Source of the DNA: an uncultured Clostridia bacterium
GTDB taxonomy: Bacteria; Bacillota; Clostridia; Christensenellales; Pumilibacteraceae
Direction of reading: 5' to 3'
NCBI GenBank assembly: GCA_934277845.1
Contig: CAKQVV010000018.1
Span: forward strand, 1-22,346
Length of the DNA stretch: 22,346 bases
Positions 1 to 9,282 of this stretch are shown one piece after another (within the stretch, counting starts at the first letter, position 1; each line of letters starts with the position of its first letter). A program made the translations under genes and the position numbers. The notes beneath the pieces were generated by a model, which ran no database searches, was not told where the DNA came from, and worked only from the letters and a program-made list of their open reading frames with translations.

Positions 1-15
1 CGGTGACTTTTTTTG

Positions 16-46
16 CTTCTTTTTTTCTTCATCTGAAAAAAAGAAG
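16..46. repeat. Perfect A/T-rich stem-loop (12-bp arms)
   Basis: The arm at 16-27 (C-T-T-C, seven T, C) is the exact reverse complement of 35-46, with a 7-nt loop between them. The T-rich and A-rich arms could terminate transcription of a gene left of the window or simply form a cruciform. No coding sequence is seen around it. Confidence 0.5.
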
Positions 47-112
47 TATTACAAAAACTTGCTATTTCCGTAATACTTACAATCTTAAAAGTTAAGTTCG
101 TTCTTATTGCCG

Positions 113-193
113 GGGATCCTCACGCTCACTTCGTTCGCTCAGGATGACGTTAATCAACAGGGAATCCTCACGCGCGTCGCGCTCAGGATGACG
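113..193. repeat. Two tandem copies of a GC-rich hairpin repeat
   Basis: Copy 1 (113-149) and copy 2 (160-193) share the ends GGGATCCTCACGC / GGGAATCCTCACGC and CGCTCAGGATGACG, with different short centres. Each copy is an imperfect inverted repeat, with ATCCT pairing with AGGAT and GC-rich inner arms. The non-coding position, tandem arrangement and hairpin form suggest a small dispersed intergenic repeat of the kind found in many copies in some Clostridia genomes; the copy number cannot be seen here. Confidence 0.6.
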
Positions 194-250
194 GCAAAAA
201 ACAAAACTTCTCGTTAAAATTAAAAACTTCTAAAACATAATTCAGGTTAT

Positions 251-270
251 AGGGGCAAATTCGTGCTCCT
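251..270 (-). terminator. Weak hairpin at the end of spoVT
   Basis: Positions 251-257 and 264-270 form a 7-bp stem with one mismatch, directly at the spoVT stop codon on the minus strand. No good T-run follows, so termination here is doubtful. Several AAAACTTCT direct repeats lie nearby (about 203-280). Confidence 0.25.
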
Positions 271-794
271 TAAAACTTCTTCATCAGTTCCCCTATCACC
301 CGCGCCGCGATCCGGAGAATAGCCAGTTCTTCTTTCGTGATCGCGCTGTCGGAAAGATACCCCACGCCGCCGAAACAATCGCCGTCGGCAGCGGCGGGAA
401 ACACCGCGGTGTGCGCGTCGCCGTCCGAAATGCCCAGCAGTTCGCCGTCGCCGTCCGTGAAAGTTTCCCGGGCGCGAATGAGTTTCGCCGCCTTCGGTGC
501 GATCGACTTGCCCGAAAACTCGCCGCGGCGCGGACCGTAAGCCACCAGCCACGAATTGAAATCGCACGCAAGAATCGTTCCCGACAGTTCGTCCGCGGCC
601 GCCCCTGCTACTTTTTTCGCAACCTTTTGCATTTCCTTGGAAGTATCCGCCTTTTTTACGATGATTTCGCCGTCGTTCGTCGCGTTAATCTCCATGGGAT
701 CGCCGATGTCTATGCCGTAAAGCCTGCGGAACTCGCGCGGAATAACTATCCGTCCGAGGTCGTCGATTCTTCTGATAATACCGTTGGTTTCCAT
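270..794 (-). CDS. spoVT: SpoVT-like AbrB-family transcriptional regulator
   Basis: This 174-residue protein begins METNGIIRRIDDLGRIVIPR, which closely follows the start of SpoVT: an AbrB/SpoVT swapped-hairpin DNA-binding domain at about residues 1-48. The rest (about 55-174) fits the GAF-like ligand domain of SpoVT in length and position. In Bacillus, SpoVT acts in the forespore, tuning sigma-G-dependent genes. I chose the ATG at 794 over an upstream in-frame start at 827 because AGAGGAG sits at good distance before it and homologues start at this point. The gene is divergent from the DUF1934-like gene. A forespore-type promoter candidate lies at 815-844. A general AbrB regulator of non-sporulation genes is the alternative. 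Confidence 0.8.
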   Translation of the reverse strand: METNGIIRRIDDLGRIVIPREFRRLYGIDIGDPMEINATNDGEIIVKKADTSKEMQKVAKKVAGAAADELSGTILACDFNSWLVAYGPRRGEFSGKSIAPKAAKLIRARETFTDGDGELLGISDGDAHTAVFPAAADGDCFGGVGYLSDSAITKEELAILRIAARVIGELMKKF

Positions 795-814
795 AATTCT
801 CCTCTTTACGCGTC

Positions 815-844
815 TAGTATCGTACATTTTTTGCAGGAATATGC
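815..844 (-). promoter_or_regulatory. Candidate sigma-F/G-type promoter of spoVT
   Basis: On the minus strand GCATA (plus 840-844) is followed after 18 nt by GATACTA (plus 815-821). This fits the sigma-G consensus (GHATR, 17-18 nt, CATWHTA) except for one base in the -10. It lies 20 nt upstream of the spoVT start codon. Known spoVT genes depend on sigma G, which supports the reading; short motifs of this kind also occur by chance. Confidence 0.45.
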
Positions 845-847
845 CGT

Positions 848-870
848 CCGATAATATTTTTTATAATCGG
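848..870. repeat. Imperfect palindrome between divergent genes
   Basis: CCGATAATA (848-856) nearly mirrors TATAATCGG (862-870) around a T-run. It sits between the spoVT and DUF1934-like promoters, so it may be an operator for one or both, or an upstream AT-rich element. No regulator can be named. Confidence 0.3.
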
Positions 871-887
871 CGTCGTGTCGGCAAGCC

Positions 888-916
888 TTGACATTCTCTT
901 CTCCCGTGCGTATAAT
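888..916 (+). promoter_or_regulatory. Perfect sigma-A promoter, probably leaderless
   Basis: TTGACA (888-893), a 17-nt spacer and TATAAT (911-916) match the consensus exactly. Only 6 nt separate the -10 box from the ATG at 923, so transcription should begin at or next to the start codon. Confidence 0.85.
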
Positions 917-922
917 ATCGGT

Positions 923-1291
923 ATGACGTCCGACGCAAAAATTTCGATAGACCTGCTGTCACCCGATCCCGTCACGGGAAAATACGTTCGCCGCGGCAAC
1001 CGCCACGCCGTGCGTTTTTCGTCCGGCGACGCAATTTTTCGCATCGAAACCGACGGCAAATCGGTAAAAATCACAAAGACCGCAAAAGTCGGCTATGAAC
1101 TTGTTCTTAGCAAATCGCCCGGTTTTACCCTGCGCTCCGCAGAAGGCGAATTCCTTATGTCCGACGTGCGTCTTCACTCGCTCGATTTTTCCGAAACCGC
1201 GGAAGGTTTTTTCCTGACCGCCGAATACTCGCTTCCCCCTCACGACGATAACACTGTTTTGCGCGTAACGTGCGAGAAGTACGGCGCATAA
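923..1291 (+). CDS. DUF1934/YwiB-like small beta-barrel protein
   Basis: The protein has 122 residues and no signal peptide or membrane segment. Its alternating beta pattern, and the stretch around residues 70-115 (a GEF element followed by a hydrophobic EYSL strand), resemble the YwiB/DUF1934 calycin-like family, whose biochemical role is poorly known. The match is from memory of the family and is moderate. The reading frame is open from a GTG at 875, but that start would lie within the promoter. The ATG at 923 has no Shine-Dalgarno sequence and falls at the predicted transcription start, so translation is probably leaderless. A bidirectional terminator follows. Confidence 0.6.
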   Translation: MTSDAKISIDLLSPDPVTGKYVRRGNRHAVRFSSGDAIFRIETDGKSVKITKTAKVGYELVLSKSPGFTLRSAEGEFLMSDVRLHSLDFSETAEGFFLTAEYSLPPHDDNTVLRVTCEKYGA

Positions 1292-1306
1292 AGCCGCCGA
1301 TAAAAT

Positions 1307-1343
1307 GCAAAAGGACTGTAACGAAACGTTACAGCCCTTTTGC
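1307..1343. terminator. Strong bidirectional terminator
   Basis: GCAAAAGG-A-CTGTAACG pairs with CGTTACAG-C-CCTTTTGC around an AAA loop: 16 base pairs with one A-C mismatch. The A/T tracts inside the outer stem allow function on both strands. It lies between the convergent DUF1934-like gene and the giant lipoprotein gene. Confidence 0.9.
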
Positions 1344-1381
1344 TATTTAAGGAGTATGAAGAAGCGTAGTTTGCGTTCGAC

Positions 1382-4300
1382 TTACAGCGGTCTGAACGAC
1401 GTGGTGTAGGTGACGGACTGCGAACGACCGTCGTTTCTGCCCAGTCCCACCATGTTCTGCGAGCCGCTCTTTACGAAGTTTGCAAGCAGCGGTTTCATAT
1501 TCGCCGCTCTCGTGGCAAAGGCTTCGGCATTAGCGGCGGTCGTGCCGTCGGCGAGCGTAATCGTTCCGTCGGTTTCCACCGTGAACACTAAGATTTTGCT
1601 TTCGCCCGCACCCATATACGCCTTGATCGTGTTGGTTTCGCGGCGCACGGTGAACGTGGCGTCGGCGGCGGTGTTGGTAGAGCCGTTTACGTTAAGTACG
1701 ACGTCGTTGCCCATCCACCCGGCGCAATCCACTACCACGCGCTTGCCGCCGTCTTCCCAAGCCGCGATTTGCACGGTAAACCTGCTGGTGCCGTCGTAAA
1801 TCGCAAGGCCTGACATGTTCGAGGCGTTTTTGAGGTTGAGCGTGTACTCGTAGTCGCCGCTAGTCAGCGTATCGGGCATGTGGTAGAAGTTGACGGTGTT
1901 ATCCGTCAGCGTGACGCTGCCCGTTTCCGAAGCCGCGGCTTCGGCTGCACCGAGCGCGTTGGCTTCGACGGCGTTACCGTTGATCATGTACTTGCCGCCG
2001 CGGATTGCCGTGGATCTTCCGCTGTTGACTGTCATCGTAATCGGCGTGCCTGCCGCGACGGTAATCGAATCGCTCGAACCGTAGCCGTTGTGTCCCTTAA
2101 ACCTTGCCTTATACGTACCCTCGGGCGCTTTTCCCGAAACCGCGCCGTCATTGACGGACAGTTCGTAAATCGCGCCGCTCGCCGCGATAAGGTCGAGCGT
2201 GCCGCTGCCGGAGCCGATCGTGCCGGTGACGTCTGTCAAAGCGACTTCGTTGAACGCGCTCGTGTAAGTCACCGATCTTCCGCATCTGTCGTAACTTTCA
2301 TAACCTGCGGTGAGTTTCACGCCGTCCGCGAAGAACTCGGCGCACTTTGTGTCGTTGGCGGTCTTGCTGCCGGCATTGTCGACGCTCCATTCGTCGGCGA
2401 ACCCGACTCCGCTTGCCGTAATCGTCGCGATTTTCGTTTCGCTGCCGTCGGGACCTGCGGAAATTACTATCTTGTCGGCGGTGCGGCTTACCTTGAAACC
2501 GATGTCCACTGCGCCCGGCGCGGTAATCTCGCCCGATCCGTTTGACGTCGCCACCTTAAACACGTTGGCACTCTTGCAGGCGATGACGTAGGGATTAGTA
2601 CCGTCGCCCTTTCTCTGAATATCGATAAGCACTCTCGCGCCCGCGTCCTCCCACGAAATACTCTGCATGGAAATGCGCGTGCCGGTCGCCGGGTTTACCA
2701 CGGAAATGCCCGCCATGCCCAGCGGCTCGGTGGCGTCCCGCATCGTAATCGCGCTCCTGAACTCGAACGGGTTTTCGGTGGCGAGCGACATCAGCCACGG
2801 ATTGAGTCCGTTGACGGCGGGCGCGTCGTAAACGCCGTTCCCTTCCGCCGACGCCTTTTGCAGGTCATACGTACCCGTAACCATCCAGGTCGCGTCGATC
2901 ATCGTGCCGTCCTTTACTCCGGATCCGGTCACTGCGCCCAGGAACGCGGCTTTCTTGCCGTCGTAAGCGGCGATATTTACGCCATCGGGAGCAAGCACGG
3001 AATACGTGCCGTCCGCCGCGCAATCGCCTATCGTCGTTCCGCCGACGTTGTTAATGTAAACTCTGGTATCCGCGTTCGCGCCGCCTATAGTACCGGTAAC
3101 GCTCTTTAGCGCGGCATGCTCCGCCGTGAGTTTTACCGAGATATTCGAATACGTCGCGGTGTCGAACGGATCGCTTGCCGAACCCTGAACGTTTCTCGAC
3201 GCAAGCCCGGTAACGAGCGGAATATCCTTTATCGAAACGCCCTCGGTACTTTCGTTCGCCGTGATGAACATCGGGTAAACCTCCGTGTCGATACAGGCAA
3301 GCGGCTTGTCGTTGAGGAGCATGTAAAGCACCGCGTTGTCGCGTACCATAGTGAGGCGGAAATTCGTCTTGTCCACGGCGTTGTAGTCAGCGTCGCTCAT
3401 CAGCCAGCCTTCTTTGCCCCTGTAAATCTGCTTGAACGTCCAGCCGGGGACGTAGGACAGTATCCACACCTCGTCGAACTTGGTGTCGTAAACCATCGCG
3501 CCGCGCGCTTTGCCGTCCAGCGGCGAGGAAATCGAGAAGCCGTGCTGCGCGCCTTTATCCGCGACGGTCTTTACCGTAACGTCCGCGCTTACCGTAAAGC
3601 GCACCGACTTATCCATCGCAAGCGAAGTGAAACTGTATCTCGAGCCGGCGTTGCTTTCGGTAATCGTATAACTGCCGTCCTTGTTCCTCGTCACCGCGCC
3701 GCAACCGGGAGTTTCGTTCCAGCTCGTGGCGAGCGCTTTGTCCATCGCGTCCGTTTCGATAGATTTTAATGTTACGCTGCCCGAGAACGTCACGTCAAAC
3801 TCGCCGTCGTTGTACTCGGCGGGCGTAAGATTGACGTAAACGCCGTTCCCGGTGAGCGCGACCGCTTTGCCGGCGACCGTCGCGTTGCCGTTGCCGGAAA
3901 CCAGAATGTTGACGAAACTTGCTTTCGTAACGTCGCACGTTCTCATCGACCTGATTCTCGCCGTCGCGTTTTCGCCGCCAGTAAGTTTCAGTCCGCCGTC
4001 ATAGCCGTAAGTAACGCCCGTACCCGTCACGGTAAACCTTGCCGCCATATCTGCAGAGGAAATATCGTTTATCACGCCGTAGCCGAACTCGACTGCGGTA
4101 AACGAATCCGCGGGCGGAGCAAGTTTGCCTTCCTTCGCCGTCACGACGAGTTCGTAGGTCGCGCCGGCAACGTAATCGCTCGCGCCTTTTTCCACGATGA
4201 CCGTAAACACTCCGTCCGTCGCGGTAAGTCCGTCGGCGGTGTCGGCAATCACGACGTCGGTTTCGCCCTTTCTTATCAGTTTGTATCCGTCGATGTCGGC

Positions 4301-7300
4301 GGCGTTTTCCGTCCAGGTAAAGACGATTTTCTCCTCGTCCTCGGCGGCAGAAATCGGCGTTTCGGCGATATAGCGGTTAACTTCTAATTTTCCGATGCTC
4401 GTGTTCTCAGCGTTGAAGTCAATCGTGCCCGTTTTCTGCTCGTAATGCTCGGCGTTAAAGACGTAGGAATACTTGCCGTAAGGCACGGACATGGTGTTCT
4501 CTCCGCCCGTAAGCGTGAACGTATTGACCACGCCGCGTTCGTTTCTGAGCGTAAGCGTGCCGCTTGCCGCGTCGTTTCCGTCGAGGAAGTCGACGGTAGC
4601 CGAAAGATCGTGATATTCGATAGTCTTAAACTGCGAAGTGTAAGTAGCCGCGTCGACCAGATAGTTGCTTGCGTACACAACGGCGTGTTCGACGTTATCT
4701 CCGAAGAAGCCCGCGAGTTTTGTCTTGTGGTCGTTGACCTTGTCGGTATTATTCACGGTCCAGCCGCTGTTTGCATGCACATAGCCGTCTTTCGTGACCG
4801 TCAGGACTTTCGACACGGTTTCTCTGCCGACGTACACTTCGATACGGTCGGCGTAGCGACGCAAAGTGATCGTAGCGTCGAGTTTTTCCACAGACCACAC
4901 GTTGTCGGTGTCGATCGATTCGCAGTTAAGCACGAAGTCGTTTCCGCACCAGTTCTCGGCAAGTTCGATAATCAGCCGCTTGCCGCGCGCTTCGCCGTTG
5001 CTTAACTGGAACTGCAACGAATACTGCCCGTTGGTAATTCCAACGCCGCCCATCTGCCCGTTGCCGTTCTCGTTCGTAATCCTCGAAGTAAACTCGTATT
5101 CGCCTGCGGTTTTCGTACCGGGGAGAACGAACGCGAAGTTATTGTTATGCCCTGCCGGAATAACGGTCGAGCCGCTGTCCAGCGTCGACGCTTTCATCTC
5201 GCTCGTTATGAACTTCGAGTTGTTATAGCCGCCGTAGGTTTTGCCGTTGAGCGTAACCGTCGCGCCGGGCAACAGAGTCGCGGACTTAGCCTCGATTGCG
5301 ATCGTACTGCCTTCGCCCACGACCACGCCGGACCTATAAGCCGCATATCCGCCGCCGACGTACTCGACGTCGTAAGTCCCATAGGGTACTTTCGCGTCGA
5401 ACTCGCCGCCGTCCACGTCGTAAACGTAGCACGCCTTATCCGATTTCAGCACGACTCTGCCCTCGCCCGGGGTTGTGCCGTCCGCGCGAGAGATCGTACC
5501 CGACGTCACCGCGGCGTCAACCTTGTCGAAATCTAATTTATAACTTGCCGCGCTGCCGTTCGTGTCGTTGCGGTACAGCACCGCCATATGCTCGATGCCC
5601 TCGCCGAAGAAGCCAGCAAGTCTGTTCTGCTGCGCTTCGAGGCGGACGAGCGAGGACTTGCCGTCGAACACGCGTTCCACCACGATGCCGCCGTTGAACT
5701 CATAACCGTCTGCGGTGATGCGCATAAGCCAGGTCGTCTTGTCGCCCGAACCCGAGCAAAGCACAATATAATCCGCCGTTCTCACCACGGTGTAGGTAGC
5801 GTCGGCGTTTGCGTTCGCGCTCGCCGGGAATCTTACTTCTACGGTGTCGGAATTATAGTTCATCGCGTCGCATTCGAGGACGAGGTTTTGTCCGCCCGCT
5901 TCCCAACTGACTATCTGGAAAGAAAGAATGTTTTCGCCGTCGGTAATGCCCATGCCGGCAAAGGCGTTTACGCCCTTCATATTGACGGAGTAAACGTAGT
6001 CGCCCGTCGTCACGGTACCGGGCATAAGATAAGCCTTGTTTTTGCCCAGCGCGTCGATCTCGCCGGCTGCCGCCTTGCTCCTCAGTTCAAAGGACGGTTT
6101 TTCGTAGTACGGAGCATTGAGCGCGGTGTTCATGGGCTTGCCGTTGACCACGGCGGTTTCGCCGAAATCGAAAGTATTGTCGACAAGCGTGATTTCGCCG
6201 ACGTTCGCCGTTGCGGTGATCTCCGCTCCGATGACGTAGGCGACCTTATCTCCGGCCGACGCGCGGATATTGTATGTCCCCGCAAGCGTTTTGACGGAGA
6301 AACTGCCGTCCGCTTTCACAACGCCGTCCAGTACGCCCGCGCCCTCGACCTCGAGCGTCGCGTCCGAATAATCGGTAATGCCGTCGGCGGCAAGCGTGCC
6401 GCTTACGGTAACGAGATTTTCGTAAGCGTGAACGGTAGCCGTATAGGACTCTTGTGACGTAAACTCGAACTTTGTGACGCCTTTTACTATGTCGTATTCG
6501 CCGTTAACGTCGATAAACCGTCCTTCGCCGTAACCGAGCCTTAATACGGACGCCGCCTTGCCGGGATCGGTTGCTTTCACTTCGATCTTTACCGTCGAGC
6601 CCTTGACGAATCCCGCTCCCACTCTCGAGCCGGTAACCACGGCGGTATAATCGGCGGTTTCGGTTTCGAACGTGAAGTCGCCGCCGGAAACATAATCGTA
6701 GGCTCCGCCCGCTTTCCAGTCGACCGTCCACTCGGTGGTACCCGTCGAGCCATAGCGCGCGATACCCACGGCGTTGTCGTCGCCTGCCGCAAAGAACTCT
6801 GCCAGATCGTTTTCAAAATCGGCTTTCGATCCTGTGGTCACGCGGTATTCCACTCCGCTCGCGGTGTGGATTCCGTCATCGTCAAGCCATATTTTCAAAG
6901 CGTCGTTCTTGTCGTAAATATACAATGCCCGACCGTATTTTGCCACGGTAAAGCGCATATTGCCGTTTTCGCCGATCGAGTTTTCAAAGCCCGAGAACGA
7001 AAGTTCGCAACTCGTGAACGTAGTTGCGCCGATAGCAATGCACAGGCGGTTTCCTTCCCAGCGGCAACCTTTCATGACAAGCACGCGACCGCCCGAAGTA
7101 ACTACGCCGCCGGCAACGGGATCGGTGGGACCGCCCGTTTGCTCGCTGAACGCGGTGTCGAACGTCACGACGTACTCGCTCGCCACGGTATCCCCGAAGT
7201 AGCCCGTTTTCGCGCCGCCGGTCGAATAGTAGTTGCCGGTAGCCTGATTGTGCTTAAAGCCCTTGTCGCTGTTTACAGTCATGCCGTTGACCTTAAAGGA

Positions 7301-9265
7301 GCCGTAGCGCGTCTTTTCCATCGCGATGATGCGGGTAAACGCCTTGTCGGCTGCCACCGACTGCTGCTTGCCGTCCACCGACACGGAAGTCGTTTCGTCG
7401 TTTAGCGTAAACGTCGTTTCCACGTCGTGATAGCCCTCGGCGCTCACGACCGCGCGGTAGGTGCCGCTGACGGTCATTTGCTTGCCGCCTATTTCGTAGG
7501 TACCTGCCTTCGGCAACTCGATGACGGCATTGCCCTTGGAGTTGGTGCCGACGTTGTAGCGCGACAGGTTGCCGTCGCCGTAAATGACAACGCCGGCGGT
7601 GAGCACCGATTCGCCGTCGCATCTGAGCGGCAGCAGCACGTTTACCTTGCTGTCCGCGGGGAACGGCGTGTAGGTCGCCTCGATATTGACGTCCCCGGCA
7701 GGCGTGAAGGTGTAACTGCAGTCGACGGAATTGTTATAAACCTCGTCGTATATGCTCGTACCGTTGTTTTTCACTTCGGTGAGAATATATCCGGATCCCG
7801 GTTCGAAAGAAATGGTCACGGGCTGACCTTTCTTGACCGCCAGGCGGCTGGAAGTAACGTTGCCTCTCGCGCTCACGCCGGGTACGGAAACGAAATACAC
7901 GGATTTACCGAGTTCCTCTTTGAGTTCGTCCGCTTTTCCCTCGTAGTTTACGAACGAATAGTTCGAGAAAGTACAGCCGTCGTTCGCGAAGAAACCGGCG
8001 TAAACCTTGCCCGCGAGTTTTTCGTTGAACTCGGTGTCCCAGTACTCGCCGTTGTAGAAATAGTAGAAATTGCCGCCCTGCTTGATGACCTTCATGCGCA
8101 CGGTATCGCTGTCGTAGTCTTTCTTTACGTCGCCCGAAAGCGTAATACCGCCCATCCACTGCAACCCGTCGGTCATAGTACCCGTTTTCAGCGAAATGAC
8201 CTTATTTCCGGGTTCGCGATCGGTAAGGCTCCTGCCGGTATAGGCGTAAAGACCGATATTATCCTGATTCGCATAGGAAATAAGTCCCACGCTCGGGTGA
8301 TAGCCTTCGCTCGGTTTGTGTACGGTAACGTCCGCTTCCATGATAAAATCGGACGCGTACTCGTTCTTGAACCACAGCATCTGCGTGCGATCCTCGTTGG
8401 TCGTGGCGGTGCCTGCCGCGTCGTCGATTATCCAGCGGTCGGTCGCCGAAACGCCGTCCGCCGCATTGCCGAGCGTAGCGGAATCATAGACGTTTTTCAA
8501 CCCTTCGGGACCGAACAGGAAAAACGTGTCATAGCGGTGGCTTTCCATAAAGCCCGGCACGAGCTGGCGGTTATCGCTGCTCCTGTCGGCAACTATTTTC
8601 ATATACGAAACGAAAATCTGGATATCTTCGGGGTAGCCGTTTTCGCCCAGTTCTTCCTCGGTATAATGCAGGTTTTCCCAGGTGACGAAAAGTTCCGCCG
8701 TCAGCGATTTCGTGTCGCCGCTGTTGAGTTCGCCGTCTACGACAGCCGCCGCACGGTAAGGCGTTTCGCGGTACGAGCGCGAGGTTTTCGCGTCGATATT
8801 GAAGGAATTGTTACGGCTCGGGTGCTCGGACCAACTCTGAACGTTGTAGGTCGGCTCGCCGGTCTTGACGACCTTGACCGCAAACGACGAGTTGCTGCCG
8901 AACTCGTTGCGCGTGTACCACTGAATATTCTTGTCGAACGCCTGAAGCCCGACGTACAAGCCCTTTTCTGTGAACACGGTGGTGGCGGTAAAGGTAATAC
9001 CGTCGCTCGTGTGTTCCATCTTGTTCTGTCCCTGCCATTTCTCCTCGCTAAGCACGCCGTCGACGCTCATGAAGTCGTCGGTTTCCGAGAAGAACGGCTT
9101 GTTGTAGTTCCAGTTATAGTCCTCGCCCTTGTTTGCGTTGCTCGCGCAACCCGCGGCAGGCACGGCGGCGAGAAGAAGCCCCGTTACCGCCGCCGCGGCG
9201 ATTTTCGCTTTCGAGCCGCGAGTGACTTTCCCCGCTCCCGCGGTGTTTTTCCCTTTTTTACTCAT
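1382..9265 (-). CDS. Giant modular surface lipoprotein with repeated lectin-like domains
   Basis: The protein has 2627 residues. A basic N-terminus and hydrophobic segment (about 20-39) end in lipobox PAAGC with Cys40, so it is a lipid-anchored surface protein. Approximate order: CBM9/DOMON-like domain 64-250 (starts VDGVLSEEKW); LamG/concanavalin-like domain 271-441; divergent InlB-type beta repeat 455-531; carboxypeptidase-regulatory-like domain 540-629. Then come about 200-residue lectin-like modules at 652-849, 1041-1250, 1337-1551, 1846-2052, 2139-2344 and 2424-2627, separated by short beta-sandwich linkers and one FN3-like domain (1630-1712). Module hallmarks are G-[IV]-x-[DN]-G, a W-E-x-G-G-x-R-hydrophobic strand and a closing LAGFFGD...YT..F motif. 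I see no catalytic motif, LPXTG, SLH or dockerin. GGGGAGG lies before the ATG. It starts 17 bp after the GH43-like gene, so a glycan-binding scaffold is inferred. Confidence 0.8.
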   Translation of the reverse strand: MSKKGKNTAGAGKVTRGSKAKIAAAAVTGLLLAAVPAAGCASNANKGEDYNWNYNKPFFSETDDFMSVDGVLSEEKWQGQNKMEHTSDGITFTATTVFTEKGLYVGLQAFDKNIQWYTRNEFGSNSSFAVKVVKTGEPTYNVQSWSEHPSRNNSFNIDAKTSRSYRETPYRAAAVVDGELNSGDTKSLTAELFVTWENLHYTEEELGENGYPEDIQIFVSYMKIVADRSSDNRQLVPGFMESHRYDTFFLFGPEGLKNVYDSATLGNAADGVSATDRWIIDDAAGTATTNEDRTQMLWFKNEYASDFIMEADVTVHKPSEGYHPSVGLISYANQDNIGLYAYTGRSLTDREPGNKVISLKTGTMTDGLQWMGGITLSGDVKKDYDSDTVRMKVIKQGGNFYYFYNGEYWDTEFNEKLAGKVYAGFFANDGCTFSNYSFVNYEGKADELKEELGKSVYFVSVPGVSARGNVTSSRLAVKKGQPVTISFEPGSGYILTEVKNNGTSIYDEVYNNSVDCSYTFTPAGDVNIEATYTPFPADSKVNVLLPLRCDGESVLTAGVVIYGDGNLSRYNVGTNSKGNAVIELPKAGTYEIGGKQMTVSGTYRAVVSAEGYHDVETTFTLNDETTSVSVDGKQQSVAADKAFTRIIAMEKTRYGSFKVNGMTVNSDKGFKHNQATGNYYSTGGAKTGYFGDTVASEYVVTFDTAFSEQTGGPTDPVAGGVVTSGGRVLVMKGCRWEGNRLCIAIGATTFTSCELSFSGFENSIGENGNMRFTVAKYGRALYIYDKNDALKIWLDDDGIHTASGVEYRVTTGSKADFENDLAEFFAAGDDNAVGIARYGSTGTTEWTVDWKAGGAYDYVSGGDFTFETETADYTAVVTGSRVGAGFVKGSTVKIEVKATDPGKAASVLRLGYGEGRFIDVNGEYDIVKGVTKFEFTSQESYTATVHAYENLVTVSGTLAADGITDYSDATLEVEGAGVLDGVVKADGSFSVKTLAGTYNIRASAGDKVAYVIGAEITATANVGEITLVDNTFDFGETAVVNGKPMNTALNAPYYEKPSFELRSKAAAGEIDALGKNKAYLMPGTVTTGDYVYSVNMKGVNAFAGMGITDGENILSFQIVSWEAGGQNLVLECDAMNYNSDTVEVRFPASANANADATYTVVRTADYIVLCSGSGDKTTWLMRITADGYEFNGGIVVERVFDGKSSLVRLEAQQNRLAGFFGEGIEHMAVLYRNDTNGSAASYKLDFDKVDAAVTSGTISRADGTTPGEGRVVLKSDKACYVYDVDGGEFDAKVPYGTYDVEYVGGGYAAYRSGVVVGEGSTIAIEAKSATLLPGATVTLNGKTYGGYNNSKFITSEMKASTLDSGSTVIPAGHNNNFAFVLPGTKTAGEYEFTSRITNENGNGQMGGVGITNGQYSLQFQLSNGEARGKRLIIELAENWCGNDFVLNCESIDTDNVWSVEKLDATITLRRYADRIEVYVGRETVSKVLTVTKDGYVHANSGWTVNNTDKVNDHKTKLAGFFGDNVEHAVVYASNYLVDAATYTSQFKTIEYHDLSATVDFLDGNDAASGTLTLRNERGVVNTFTLTGGENTMSVPYGKYSYVFNAEHYEQKTGTIDFNAENTSIGKLEVNRYIAETPISAAEDEEKIVFTWTENAADIDGYKLIRKGETDVVIADTADGLTATDGVFTVIVEKGASDYVAGATYELVVTAKEGKLAPPADSFTAVEFGYGVINDISSADMAARFTVTGTGVTYGYDGGLKLTGGENATARIRSMRTCDVTKASFVNILVSGNGNATVAGKAVALTGNGVYVNLTPAEYNDGEFDVTFSGSVTLKSIETDAMDKALATSWNETPGCGAVTRNKDGSYTITESNAGSRYSFTSLAMDKSVRFTVSADVTVKTVADKGAQHGFSISSPLDGKARGAMVYDTKFDEVWILSYVPGWTFKQIYRGKEGWLMSDADYNAVDKTNFRLTMVRDNAVLYMLLNDKPLACIDTEVYPMFITANESTEGVSIKDIPLVTGLASRNVQGSASDPFDTATYSNISVKLTAEHAALKSVTGTIGGANADTRVYINNVGGTTIGDCAADGTYSVLAPDGVNIAAYDGKKAAFLGAVTGSGVKDGTMIDATWMVTGTYDLQKASAEGNGVYDAPAVNGLNPWLMSLATENPFEFRSAITMRDATEPLGMAGISVVNPATGTRISMQSISWEDAGARVLIDIQRKGDGTNPYVIACKSANVFKVATSNGSGEITAPGAVDIGFKVSRTADKIVISAGPDGSETKIATITASGVGFADEWSVDNAGSKTANDTKCAEFFADGVKLTAGYESYDRCGRSVTYTSAFNEVALTDVTGTIGSGSGTLDLIAASGAIYELSVNDGAVSGKAPEGTYKARFKGHNGYGSSDSITVAAGTPITMTVNSGRSTAIRGGKYMINGNAVEANALGAAEAAASETGSVTLTDNTVNFYHMPDTLTSGDYEYTLNLKNASNMSGLAIYDGTSRFTVQIAAWEDGGKRVVVDCAGWMGNDVVLNVNGSTNTAADATFTVRRETNTIKAYMGAGESKILVFTVETDGTITLADGTTAANAEAFATRAANMKPLLANFVKSGSQNMVGLGRNDGRSQSVTYTTSFRPL

Positions 9266-9282
9266 TGAATTTTCCTCCCCTT

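Noticed and set aside
7427..9268. Long plus-strand open frame (613 codons) antisense to the giant lipoprotein gene
   Set aside because: It is low in complexity, rich in Arg, Val and His, has no recognisable domain, and lies opposite a protein with a signal peptide and clear domains. It is explained by codon bias of the real gene.
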